Shown piece by piece: positions 25,471 to 33,609 of a DNA stretch of 55,790 nucleotides (position 1 is its first letter; every line of letters begins with the position of its first letter). The notes under the pieces were generated by a model. The model was not told where the DNA came from, made no database searches, and was given only the letters and a program-made list of their open reading frames with translations. A program made the translations under genes and the position numbers. This DNA comes from Arthrobacter sp. GMC3. Its GTDB lineage: Bacteria > Actinomycetota > Actinomycetes > Actinomycetales > Micrococcaceae. Location: the NCBI RefSeq assembly GCF_002929305.1, contig NZ_PJIO01000020.1:1-55790 (forward strand), read 5' to 3'.

Positions 25471-26138
25471 TGGGCGCACAAACGGATCCGCTAACCCTGC
25501 TGGACCCCGTGGAAACAGCCATTGCCGCCATAGCTCGCGGTGAGGCGGTGCTGGTGGTCGACGACGAGAACCGCGAAAACGAGGGCGACATCATCTTTGC
25601 CGCCCAGCACAGCACTCCTGCCCTGATGGGCTGGACCATCCGGCACAGCTCCGGGGTGATTTGCGTCCCCATGGACGACGCCCGCGCGGACGCCATGGAA
25701 CTCCCACCCATGGTGGCGCACAACCAGGACGCCAAGGGCACCGCCTACACCGTGACCTGCGACGCCGCCCACGGAGTCTCCACCGGCATCAGCGCCACCG
25801 ACAGGTCCCTGACGGCCACCGTCCTGGCAGATCCTTCGTCGACGCCCGACGCCGTCACCAGGCCCGGGCACATGTTCCCGCTGCGCGCCGTGGCTGGGGG
25901 AGTGCGGGCCCGGCCCGGGCACACCGAAGCATCGGTTGAACTGTGCAAACTTGCCGGCTGTGAACCGGTGGCCATCATCGCCGAGGTGGTGGACGACGTC
26001 GGCCAAATGGTGCGCCTTGCCGGGCTGCGGGAATTTGCCCAAGACCACCAGCTGGTGCTGATCTCTATAGCGGACCTCGTGAAGTACCTCGACGCGGCGG
26101 CCGTGCCCACGTCACCGGAGGCGGCAAACCATGGCTGA
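25470..26138 (+). CDS. ribB: 3,4-dihydroxy-2-butanone 4-phosphate synthase
   Basis: 222 residues, making the four-carbon unit from ribulose 5-phosphate. The acidic loop DDENRENEGD, the GHMFPLR motif and RPGHTEASVEL are intact. In many actinobacteria RibB is fused to RibA; here it ends on its own stop and overlaps the next gene by 8 bp in a different frame. The protein ends with a short hydrophilic tail after VKYLD, as in stand-alone enzymes. Confidence 0.94.
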   Translation: MGAQTDPLTLLDPVETAIAAIARGEAVLVVDDENRENEGDIIFAAQHSTPALMGWTIRHSSGVICVPMDDARADAMELPPMVAHNQDAKGTAYTVTCDAAHGVSTGISATDRSLTATVLADPSSTPDAVTRPGHMFPLRAVAGGVRARPGHTEASVELCKLAGCEPVAIIAEVVDDVGQMVRLAGLREFAQDHQLVLISIADLVKYLDAAAVPTSPEAANHG

Positions 26139-26781
26139 CTATTCCGCAATTGTTACGGGCGGACCCGTAGTGAGCTTGCCCACACGCTTTGGCACCTTCA
26201 CCGTCCAAGCCTGGATTGATGCGGCCAGCGGTGCCGAGCACCTGAGCCTGAGCGCGCCGGGCGAGGCCGGAGCAGTTCCTGCAGCCGAACCTCTGGTGCG
26301 CTTACACTCCGAATGCCTCACCGGCGACGTCTTTGGCTCTTATCGCTGCGACTGCGGCGAACAGCTGGCCTACGCCATGGAGATGATCCACCGCCAAGGC
26401 GGAACCCTTGTTTACCTGCGCGGGCATGAGGGTCGAGGAATCGGCCTGGCCAACAAGATTAAGGCGTACAGCCTGCAGGAAGCAGGGGCGGACACTGTGG
26501 AGGCCAACGAACAGCTCGGTCTACCCGTGGACAGCCGCGACTACGCCGCCGCCGCCGGGATTCTGCATTCGCTGGGCCTGAGAAGGATCGCTCTGCTGAG
26601 TAACAATCCACTTAAGTCCGCCGACCTTGCCCGCCACGGCATCACGGTCACCCGGACAGTGGCCACTGAAGTTCCCGCCCGTGCGGAAAACCTGCGCTAC
26701 CTGGAAACCAAACGCGACCGCATGCACCACACCCTTGACGTACATCTACCATCACACCAACCGGAAGGACCCACCACATGA
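26131..26781 (+). CDS. ribA: GTP cyclohydrolase II
   Basis: 216 residues, opening the imidazole ring of GTP in the first committed step. The zinc site is Cys-x10-Cys-x-Cys in the stretch CLTGDVFGSYRCDCGEQ, and the RGHEGRGIGL motif holds the catalytic Arg. It starts within the end of ribB (ATGGCTGA overlap), which suggests coupled translation of the two halves of a usually fused enzyme. It overlaps ribH by 4 bp. Confidence 0.95.
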   Translation: MADYSAIVTGGPVVSLPTRFGTFTVQAWIDAASGAEHLSLSAPGEAGAVPAAEPLVRLHSECLTGDVFGSYRCDCGEQLAYAMEMIHRQGGTLVYLRGHEGRGIGLANKIKAYSLQEAGADTVEANEQLGLPVDSRDYAAAAGILHSLGLRRIALLSNNPLKSADLARHGITVTRTVATEVPARAENLRYLETKRDRMHHTLDVHLPSHQPEGPTT

Positions 26782-27266
26782 GCGGCCACGGAGCACCCGT
26801 TATCGGATTCGACAACGATGAAAAGAACAAGGCGGCCGGGTTGAAACTAGCCATTGTCGCGGCCAGCTGGCACACCGAAATCATGGACGGACTGCTGGCC
26901 GGGGCCCTGCGCGGCGCTGCCGACGCCGGGATCAACAACCCCACGGTGGTTCGTGTCCCCGGCAGCTTCGAACTGCCCGTGGCGGCGGCGCGGCTGGCAC
27001 CTGACTATGACGCCGTCGTCGCACTGGGTGTGGTGATCCGTGGCGGTACCCCGCACTTTGAGTACGTGTGCCAGGCGGCCACCATGGGCCTGACCGACGT
27101 CAGCGTCCGCACCGGAGTACCCGTCGGTTTCGGTGTGCTCACCTGCGACACCGAACAGCAGGGCCTGGACCGTGCTGGGCTGCCCGGTTCCGTGGAGGAC
27201 AAGGGGCATGAAGCCACCACGGCGGCCCTGGCCACCGCGCTGGTACTTGCCAACTTGGGAGTGTAG
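26778..27266 (+). CDS. ribH: 6,7-dimethyl-8-ribityllumazine synthase
   Basis: 162 residues, last gene of the rib operon. PGSFELPVAA, the VIRGGTPHFEYV stretch with the catalytic His, and FGVLTCDTEQQ are family motifs. Many copies assemble into a hollow capsid with riboflavin synthase in other bacteria. The N-terminal 20 residues are hydrophilic. Confidence 0.95.
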   Translation: MSGHGAPVIGFDNDEKNKAAGLKLAIVAASWHTEIMDGLLAGALRGAADAGINNPTVVRVPGSFELPVAAARLAPDYDAVVALGVVIRGGTPHFEYVCQAATMGLTDVSVRTGVPVGFGVLTCDTEQQGLDRAGLPGSVEDKGHEATTAALATALVLANLGV

Positions 27267-27271
27267 TGGCT

Positions 27272-27300
27272 GGCCGGCGTTCACATGATGGACGCCGGCC
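27272..27300 (+). terminator. hairpin after ribH
   Basis: GGCCGGCGT (27272-27280) pairs with ACGCCGGCC (27292-27300). There is no T run after it, so it may be a weak or factor-assisted terminator. Confidence 0.55.
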
Positions 27301-27346
27301 GTCTCAAAATCCTTGATCCCTGCAAGAACCCAGTAAGCTGGAACGC

Positions 27347-27610
27347 GTGAAGACCTTCGAATCCCTTTTTGATGAGCTCAGTGCGAAAGCCGCAGCCCGG
27401 CCCGCTGGCTCCCGTACCGTCGCCGAACTTGAATCCGGCATTCACGGTATCGGCAAGAAAGTGGTTGAGGAAGCCGCCGAGGTGTGGATGGCCGCCGAGT
27501 ATGAATCGGAAGAAGCCTGTGCCGAGGAGATTTCCCAGCTGTTCTACCACCTGCAGGTCATGATGATCGCCAAAGGTTTGACCCTTCAGGACGTTTACAA
27601 GCATCTCTAG
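27347..27610 (+). CDS. hisE: phosphoribosyl-ATP pyrophosphatase
   Basis: 87 residues, all-alpha NTP pyrophosphatase of the second histidine step. KKVVEEAAEVWMAAE and the EISQLFYHLQVMM stretch carry the metal-binding acidic residues. The start is GTG at 27347. HisG follows after 88 bases. Confidence 0.94.
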   Translation: MKTFESLFDELSAKAAARPAGSRTVAELESGIHGIGKKVVEEAAEVWMAAEYESEEACAEEISQLFYHLQVMMIAKGLTLQDVYKHL

Positions 27611-27698
27611 CCACATGCCGTGGCCACTTGCTTGACCCTGAACCAGCACTCACAAAGAGTGCGTCCCTTTGCTTGAACTGATCTGAAAGTTACTTCCC

Positions 27699-28544
27699 AT
27701 GCTTAGAGTTGCCGTCCCCAACAAGGGCGCCCTGTCCGAAGCCGCCTCCGCCATGCTGGCCGAGGCCGGCTACCGTCAACGCCGCGACACCCGCGAACTT
27801 GTCATGGTTGACCCGGAAAACAATGTTGAGTTCTTCTTCCTGCGTCCCCGCGACATCGCGGTTTATGTGGGTGCCGGAACCCTCGACGTCGGCATCACCG
27901 GCCGTGACCTGCTCATGGACGCCCAGGTGGACGCCGACGAGCTGTTGCCCCTGGGCTTCGCCAAGTCCACGTTCCGCTTCGCCGGCCCCGTAGGCCACTT
28001 CAGCACCGCCGCGGAACTGGAAGGCAAGCGCCTGGCCACCAGCTACGACGGTCTGTTGCGCGAATACCTGGCCGAGCTGGGCATCAATGCCAAGGTGGTC
28101 CGCCTCGACGGCGCTGTGGAATCCTCTGTACGACTGGGTGTGGCTGACGCCATCGCCGACGTCGTGGAAACCGGCAGCACCCTCAAGGCCGCCGGCATGG
28201 AGATCTTCGGCGAGCCCATCCTGAACTCTGAAGCCCTGCTCATTGGTCGCCGCGGTGTGACCCAGCCCGCCGGAGTCGAGGTTCTGATCCGCCGCCTGCA
28301 CAGCGTTTTGGTGGCCCGCCAGTACGTCCTGCTCGACTACGACGTGCCCAAGACGCTCATGGAGAAGGCCACGGCGCTGACTCCGGGGCTGGAATCGCCC
28401 ACCGTTTCGCCGCTGCGCGACTCGGACTGGGTCGCCGTGCGCTCCATGGTGCTGTCCAAGGACACCAACCGCATCATGGATGAGCTGTACGACCTTGGCG
28501 CCCGCGCCATCCTGGTCAGCAACATCCACGCCTGCCGCATCTAG
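27699..28544 (+). CDS. hisG: ATP phosphoribosyltransferase, long form
   Basis: 281 residues, the first enzyme of histidine synthesis. The N-terminus MLRVAVPNKGALSEAA and the GITGRDLL, DAIADVVETGSTLKA motifs are typical. The C-terminal 75 residues form the ACT-like regulatory domain of the long form, which allows feedback inhibition by histidine and removes the need for HisZ. Confidence 0.95.
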   Translation: MLRVAVPNKGALSEAASAMLAEAGYRQRRDTRELVMVDPENNVEFFFLRPRDIAVYVGAGTLDVGITGRDLLMDAQVDADELLPLGFAKSTFRFAGPVGHFSTAAELEGKRLATSYDGLLREYLAELGINAKVVRLDGAVESSVRLGVADAIADVVETGSTLKAAGMEIFGEPILNSEALLIGRRGVTQPAGVEVLIRRLHSVLVARQYVLLDYDVPKTLMEKATALTPGLESPTVSPLRDSDWVAVRSMVLSKDTNRIMDELYDLGARAILVSNIHACRI

Positions 28545-28572
28545 CCAGCCGCAAAACGTAAGGAGAAATCTC

Positions 28573-29343
28573 ATGAGTGTCGCCATTCGCGTGATCCCAT
28601 GCCTTGACGTTGACGCCGGCCGCGTGGTCAAGGGAGTCAAGTTCCAGAACCTGCGCGACGCCGGTGACCCCGTCGAGCTGGCCAAACGATACGACCTTGC
28701 CGGGGCGGACGAGTTGACCTTCCTCGACGTCACCGCCTCCTCCGGGAACCGGGAGACCACCTTCGATGTGGTGTCCCGCACCGCGGAGCAGGTTTTCATC
28801 CCGCTGACGGTGGGCGGCGGAGTCCGCGAGGTCTCCGACGTCGACAAACTGTTGCGTTGCGGTGCGGACAAGGCCTCCATCAACACCGCCGCGATCGCCC
28901 GCCCGGACGTTATTGACGAGATCACCCGGCGCTTCGGCTCCCAGGTGTTGGTGCTCAGCGTCGATGCGCGCCGCACCCAGGACGGCATCACGCCGTCGGG
29001 CTTTGAAGTCACCACGCACGGGGGCCGCAAAGGCACCGGCATCGACGCGATCGAATGGGCCCGCGAGACCGCAGACCGCGGCGTCGGGGAGATCCTGCTG
29101 AACTCGATCGACGCGGACGGCACCAAGGAGGGCTTCGATCTGGAGCTCATCCGCCTGGTCCGCGCCGCAGTGCACGTACCGATCATCGCCTCCGGTGGGG
29201 CCGGGAAGCCCGAGCACTTCCCGCCGGCCGTTGCTGCCGGTGCCAACGCCGTGCTGGCCGCCTCGATCTTCCACTTTGGCCCGGATAACGCCATCGCGGA
29301 CGTCAAAAAAGCTATCCGCGACGCCGGCTACGAGGTCCGCTAG
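28573..29343 (+). CDS. hisF: imidazole glycerol phosphate synthase cyclase subunit
   Basis: 256 residues, TIM barrel acting with the glutaminase HisH, which is not in this window. RVIPCLDVDAGRVVKGVKF, the FLDVTAS acid and LLNSIDADGTKEGFD motifs are present. AGGAG precedes the ATG at 28573, which lies 28 bases after hisG. Confidence 0.95.
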   Translation: MSVAIRVIPCLDVDAGRVVKGVKFQNLRDAGDPVELAKRYDLAGADELTFLDVTASSGNRETTFDVVSRTAEQVFIPLTVGGGVREVSDVDKLLRCGADKASINTAAIARPDVIDEITRRFGSQVLVLSVDARRTQDGITPSGFEVTTHGGRKGTGIDAIEWARETADRGVGEILLNSIDADGTKEGFDLELIRLVRAAVHVPIIASGGAGKPEHFPPAVAAGANAVLAASIFHFGPDNAIADVKKAIRDAGYEVR

Positions 29344-29377
29344 TAGTCGCCCCGCCGTCGGTAGTAACGGATCCCGG

Positions 29378-29797
29378 CTAAAGGGCGCGCATCCTGTTGT
29401 TGCGCGGATTGTGTTCCACCTCGGCCAGGCCGAGTTCCTCAAGGAGCGGCGGCAGGTACATGCCCACCCTGCCCCGGTAGCCTTTCTTCAGCCCGTACCA
29501 GCCTTTGACGGGGTTGGACTCCGCCCGGGCCCAGGCTTCGACGGTGCCCTCTTTGGCGGGTTTCTGCTCGTCGGCACTGCCCAGTTCCATCCAGTCGCCG
29601 TGCTCCTTGAGCATGGCCGCCAGGTCTTCAACGAGTCGCAGCTGGTATTTCAGCACGGTCTTTCCCACGGTGCACACAAGTTCGGCGGGCTCGGCCGATT
29701 CGTCGCGGTACATGGTGTATTCGGAGGTGCCGGGCGGGGTTTTGAGCAGCCACGGCGAATCCTTGGTACCGGCCTTGCCCCAGTTGAGTGCACTCAT
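29378..29797 (-). CDS. conserved hypothetical protein
   Basis: 139 residues, soluble, no signal peptide. It opens with MSALNWGKAGTKDSPW and has a KYQLRLVEDLAAML helix and a C-terminal KKGYRGRVGMYLPPLLEEL segment. I do not recognise a family. GGAGG about 7 bases before supports the ATG at 29797 over an upstream in-frame ATG. It is read with, and 45 bases after, the TIGR03085-like gene. Confidence 0.7.
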   Translation of the reverse strand: MSALNWGKAGTKDSPWLLKTPPGTSEYTMYRDESAEPAELVCTVGKTVLKYQLRLVEDLAAMLKEHGDWMELGSADEQKPAKEGTVEAWARAESNPVKGWYGLKKGYRGRVGMYLPPLLEELGLAEVEHNPRNNRMRAL

Positions 29798-29842
29798 GAA
29801 GATTTCCTCCAACGGTTGTGTAGGGCAGGGCGTGCGGTAGAT

Positions 29843-30487
29843 CTAGAGGCCCACGGGCGCTGTTTGCAAAAGTGCGACGGCGTCGGGCTGGCCCTCAAAG
29901 GACACCAGGGCCTGGCCGATGCGCCCGTTCGCATGAAGGAGCAGTTCACCCGGGTCACCAATAATGGCCACCGAGACGGGAGCACGTTTGGCAACATGGC
30001 GGGGCCCGCTCGGATCCACCAGGACGACGCCTAGGTCAACGCTGCGGTAGAGGATGGCCGCCCGCTTGACCAGCTCGGTCCACAGGGCCTGCGAGTAGTC
30101 GGCGTCAAGTGCCCGGGGTGCCCAACGATCGGAGGCGCGCCGGATGTCTTCGGTGTGGACGAAGAATTCGATGAGGTTTGCGCTGTGGTCCACCGCGCGC
30201 AGCGAGAGAGGGGACATCTTGGGTGGCCCGGCACGGAATTTCTCCACCAGGGCAGCGTAGGTCTGTGGAGTGGAGGATTCGGCGGCCAACTTCACGGTGG
30301 CCTTCTCGGAAATCTTCTTCCACGGCTTCAGAATTAATGATGCGCCCACTTTGGGGCTGTGCTCACGCAGGTAGAGATGCGCCGCCAGTTCTTGCGTGCG
30401 CCATCCGGCACACAGCGTTGCCGCGTCGGGACCGGCAGCTAGGAGGGTCTCGGCTAGGACTTCGCGGGATGGCTCTACATATTGCAT
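29843..30487 (-). CDS. TIGR03085-family protein of the MDMPI/DinB superfamily
   Basis: 214 residues. The start YVEPSREVLAETLLAAGPD, the LCAGWRTQELAAHLYLRE helix with its putative metal-binding His, and the VDHSANLIEFFVHTEDIRR stretch match the actinobacterial TIGR03085 family of mycothiol-dependent-isomerase-like metal proteins. Function is unknown; thiol transfer is a guess from the superfamily. Start choice is uncertain: ATG at 30487 matches family length, while ATG at 30505 has a better GGGGG-type ribosome binding site. Confidence 0.78.
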   Translation of the reverse strand: MQYVEPSREVLAETLLAAGPDAATLCAGWRTQELAAHLYLREHSPKVGASLILKPWKKISEKATVKLAAESSTPQTYAALVEKFRAGPPKMSPLSLRAVDHSANLIEFFVHTEDIRRASDRWAPRALDADYSQALWTELVKRAAILYRSVDLGVVLVDPSGPRHVAKRAPVSVAIIGDPGELLLHANGRIGQALVSFEGQPDAVALLQTAPVGL

Positions 30488-30589
30488 CACTTGTGAAATT
30501 AGCATGTATTGCCCCCGGCGGTCACTATGAACCGCCGGAAACTCTCGCACGTGTTTCTCAATTTGCCACCTTAACCACGGCAGGTGGCC

Positions 30590-30617
30590 TTAAGGGGGTG
30601 CAGTCTGGCACTAGAAT
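30590..30617 (+). promoter_or_regulatory. hisI promoter, probably leaderless
   Basis: TAGAAT at 30612-30617 is a near-consensus -10 box, with TTAAGG (30590-30595) 16 bases before as a plausible -35. The start codons GTG (30622) and ATG (30625) lie 5 and 8 bases after the -10, where transcription should begin, and no ribosome binding site is present. Confidence 0.6.
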
Positions 30618-30624
30618 TGCGGTG

Positions 30625-31026
30625 ATGTCGCAGAGCCCAGAACCCCAGCCCGAATCCATTGCCCCCGTCGCGTTGCCTGCAGAAGTGGCAGCGCTCCTGA
30701 AGCGTGATCCCGCAGGCCTGGTGGCCGCCGTCGTTCAGCAATTCGACAGTCTCGAGGTGCTCATGCTGGGCTGGATGGACGATGAGGCCCTGAGCCGAAC
30801 CTTGTCCACCGGGCGTGTGACGTTTTATTCACGCTCACGCCAGGAATACTGGCGCAAGGGGGACACCTCCGGTCACTGCCAATTTGTTAAGTCCGTTGCC
30901 CTTGACTGTGACGGGGATGCGCTGCTGGTCAAGGTCGACCAGGTGGGTGCGGCCTGCCACACCGGCACCCACACCTGTTTTGATGGCCGGGAGCTCCCCG
31001 CCGTCCTCGGCCACCGCGGCGCTTAG
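30625..31026 (+). CDS. hisI: phosphoribosyl-AMP cyclohydrolase
   Basis: 133 residues, third histidine step. VLMLGWMDDEALSRTL, the FYSRSRQEYWRKG stretch, the zinc-binding DCDGDALLVKV and the CHTGTHTCF motif are intact. The ATG at 30625 lacks a ribosome binding site; the promoter at 30590-30617 suggests a leaderless transcript. It is separated from the hisEGF group by two minus-strand genes and leads into trpE 47 bases downstream. Confidence 0.94.
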   Translation: MSQSPEPQPESIAPVALPAEVAALLKRDPAGLVAAVVQQFDSLEVLMLGWMDDEALSRTLSTGRVTFYSRSRQEYWRKGDTSGHCQFVKSVALDCDGDALLVKVDQVGAACHTGTHTCFDGRELPAVLGHRGA

Positions 31027-31073
31027 CCCGGCCTCCGTCTCCCGCCCAGCCTGCCAAGAAAGCCACTCATTTC

Positions 31074-32639
31074 ATGCAAGATCTAGGTGTCATCAGCCCG
31101 TCACTTGAAGAATTCCGGGAGCTCGCCCGGAACCGCAGGGTGGTGCCCGTCCATCTGAAGGTTCTGGTGGACGCGCAAACGCCCATCGGTTTGTACCGGA
31201 CACTGGCCGCCGGTGCCCCCGGCACCTTCCTCATGGAGTCCGCGGCGGTGGGCGGGGTATGGTCGCGCTACTCGTTCATCGGCGTGCGTTCAAGGGCCAC
31301 ACTGACCACCAACGACGGCGTCGCCCACTGGCAGGGCGAACCCCCCGTGGGCGTGCCCTTGGACGGCAACCCCGTGGACGCCATGGCCTCCACCCTGAAG
31401 TTGCTGGCCACCGAGAGGCTGCCCGGGCTGCCTCCGTTCACCTCCGGACTGGTCGGTTTTGTTGGCTGGGAGTCTGTGCGGCACTGGGAGAAACTGCCCA
31501 ACCCGCCCGAGGATGACCTGCACCTGCCCGAACTGGCCATGAATTTGGTCTCCGACATGGCGGTGCACGACAACACCGAGGGCACGGTGCAGCTCATCGC
31601 CAACGCCATAAACGTCAACGGCACCGATGAGAACGTGGACGGGGCCTGGCATGACGCCGTCGCCCGGGTCCGCGCCATGGTGGAGCAATTGCGCACACCC
31701 GTGGCACAGCCCATGTCCGTCATGGACATCCCGGAAGCTTCCTTTGCCGACAGCGTGCAGGAGCGGTGGGACCGTGGTGAGTACTTGAAGGCGCTGGACC
31801 GCAGCAAGGAAGCCATCGTTGACGGTGAAGTTTTCCAGGTGGTCATTTCTCGGCGCTTTGAAATGGAATGCAACGCCTCGCCGCTGGACGTGTACCGGGT
31901 GTTGCGCAACACAAACCCCAGCCCCTACATGTACCTCTACAGTTTCGAGGACGCGCAGGGCAAGCCGTACTCGATCGTGGGGTCGTCCCCGGAGGCACTG
32001 GTCAGCGTCAAGGGCACCGAAGTGATCACCCACCCGATTGCCGGTTCACGCCCACGCGGCACCACCGTCGAGGACGACAAATGGCTAGCCAAGGACCTCC
32101 TCGCCGATGAGAAGGAACGCTCCGAACACCTGATGCTGGTGGACCTTTCCCGCAATGACCTCTCGAAGGTGTGCGAGCCCGGCACGGTGGATGTCACCGA
32201 GTTCATGGAGGTGGAGCGATTCAGTCACATCATGCACCTGGTCTCCACTGTGGTGGGCACCTTGCGCAAGGACAAGAACGCCTACGACGTACTGGCCGCC
32301 ACGTTCCCTGCCGGGACGCTGTCCGGGGCGCCCAAGCCGCGGGCGCTGCGGCTCATCGACGAACTTGAACCCCATAGGCGCGGCATCTACGGCGGCGTGG
32401 TGGGTTACCTGGACTTTGCCGGGGACATGGACATGGCCATCGCCATCCGGTCGGCCCTCCTGCTAGATGGCAAGGCGTATGTGCAGGCCGGTGGCGGCAT
32501 TGTGGCCGATTCGGTCAACGAAACCGAGGCCATGGAAACCGTCAACAAGGCGGCCGCCCCGTTGCGCGCAGTCTATGCTGCAGCATCCCTTCGCGCATTG
32601 GATTCCGATGCCGACCAGAGCTCAAGGAGCGGTTCATGA
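31074..32639 (+). CDS. trpE: anthranilate synthase component I
   Basis: 521 residues, making anthranilate from chorismate with ammonia from a TrpG subunit not found here. The tryptophan feedback motif appears as FLMESA, and the catalytic core has IVGSSPEALV, HPIAGSRPRGTT, VDLSRNDL and GTLSGAPKPRA. It overlaps the next gene by 4 bp. HisI just upstream may place it in a his-trp transcription unit. Confidence 0.95.
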   Translation: MQDLGVISPSLEEFRELARNRRVVPVHLKVLVDAQTPIGLYRTLAAGAPGTFLMESAAVGGVWSRYSFIGVRSRATLTTNDGVAHWQGEPPVGVPLDGNPVDAMASTLKLLATERLPGLPPFTSGLVGFVGWESVRHWEKLPNPPEDDLHLPELAMNLVSDMAVHDNTEGTVQLIANAINVNGTDENVDGAWHDAVARVRAMVEQLRTPVAQPMSVMDIPEASFADSVQERWDRGEYLKALDRSKEAIVDGEVFQVVISRRFEMECNASPLDVYRVLRNTNPSPYMYLYSFEDAQGKPYSIVGSSPEALVSVKGTEVITHPIAGSRPRGTTVEDDKWLAKDLLADEKERSEHLMLVDLSRNDLSKVCEPGTVDVTEFMEVERFSHIMHLVSTVVGTLRKDKNAYDVLAATFPAGTLSGAPKPRALRLIDELEPHRRGIYGGVVGYLDFAGDMDMAIAIRSALLLDGKAYVQAGGGIVADSVNETEAMETVNKAAAPLRAVYAAASLRALDSDADQSSRSGS

Positions 32640-33226
32640 GCAAGCCAACTCCCGTGTGGGCGCGTAAGTCAACGCTGATCATGCTGGCCGTGCTGGCTGC
32701 CCTGGCAGTCTTTGGCACCACCACACAAACGTGGATCCACGTCTCCTTCGCCCAAGTTCAGGTGCAGCAGTCGAACCTGAACATCCCCGGCAACAAGGCA
32801 GCGGTTTCCGTCTCGGCACTGGCCCTGGTGGCCCTCGCCGGCACTCTGGCGCTGACCATTGCCGGACGAATCTCGCGGATCATCACCGGCGCCATCGTCT
32901 TGCTGGCCGCCCTCGGAATTGTCGCCGTCGTGCTGGGCGTTCTCGCGGATCCGTCCGCCGCCGCCATGGGCGAAGTCGGCAAGGCCACCGGCGTGATCGG
33001 GGTGTCCAGCAACGCCAGCACCACCTGGTTCCCCGTCGCCGCCGTGGTTGCCGCCGCAGTCCTGGCGATCGCCGCCGCCCTGATCCTGTGGGCAGGCCGC
33101 CGTTGGAGTGTTCGTACCAAGTACGACGCCGCCTCCAGCTCCCCAGCGAAGGGTGCCTCGAGCGGGCCCATCGACGAGATCGACAGTTGGGACCGCCTCA
33201 GCCGAGGCGATGACCCCACAGACTAA
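32636..33226 (+). CDS. TIGR02234-type Trp-operon-associated membrane protein
   Basis: 196 residues with four membrane helices (roughly 15-35, 58-78, 83-104, 135-158), a short extracytoplasmic-like loop and an acidic cytoplasmic tail. Its family (TIGR02234) is found between trpE and trpC in actinobacteria; the function is unknown, with a transport or regulatory role suspected from position. It starts by 4-bp overlap with trpE. Confidence 0.85.
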   Translation: MSKPTPVWARKSTLIMLAVLAALAVFGTTTQTWIHVSFAQVQVQQSNLNIPGNKAAVSVSALALVALAGTLALTIAGRISRIITGAIVLLAALGIVAVVLGVLADPSAAAMGEVGKATGVIGVSSNASTTWFPVAAVVAAAVLAIAAALILWAGRRWSVRTKYDAASSSPAKGASSGPIDEIDSWDRLSRGDDPTD

Positions 33227-33322
33227 TTTGGGCTCGGGTTGCCGGGCCGGGCAAGGTTTCGGCAACTGTGCGCAACTAATGGCAGAATGTATTTCAGTAT
33301 CCGCATCAAAGGGAGATTTACC

Positions 33323-33607
33323 ATGAGCAACAAGCCGGCAAGCGCCGCAACGTCCATCACCGCCCAGGAACCGATTGACCACAGCATCGAGCTGGGCCAC
33401 GGCAACAGCCCGGCCGCGTGGACTTGTGTCGCCATCATGCTGATCGGCACGATCGTTGGCTGCATCGCCTTCGTTCTGGGCGAAAGCGCTACCATCCTGT
33501 TCTGGATCGGCGTCGCAATCATTGCTGTGGGCATAGTCGCCGGCTTCGCCATGAAGGCTGCAGGCTACGGCGTGGGCGGAAGCAAGCTGAAGAACACCGG
33601 CCACTAG
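33323..33607 (+). CDS. HGxxPAAW family membrane protein
   Basis: 94 residues, two membrane helices (about 36-56 and 60-82). The family signature HGNSPAAW lies before the first helix. GGGAG precedes the ATG at 33323. This family usually sits between TIGR02234 and trpC in actinobacteria. No activity is known. Two bases separate its stop from the trpC GTG. Confidence 0.88.
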   Translation: MSNKPASAATSITAQEPIDHSIELGHGNSPAAWTCVAIMLIGTIVGCIAFVLGESATILFWIGVAIIAVGIVAGFAMKAAGYGVGGSKLKNTGH

Positions 33608-33609
33608 TC

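Noticed and set aside
26131..26138. RibB/RibA junction as a sequencing frameshift
   Set aside because: Each protein has complete ends and motifs, with a start codon suitably placed for RibA; a designed overlap is simpler, though reads should confirm.
27690..29306. 538-codon minus-strand frame across hisG and hisF
   Set aside because: It is the shadow of two well-supported genes and has a low-complexity, unprotein-like translation.
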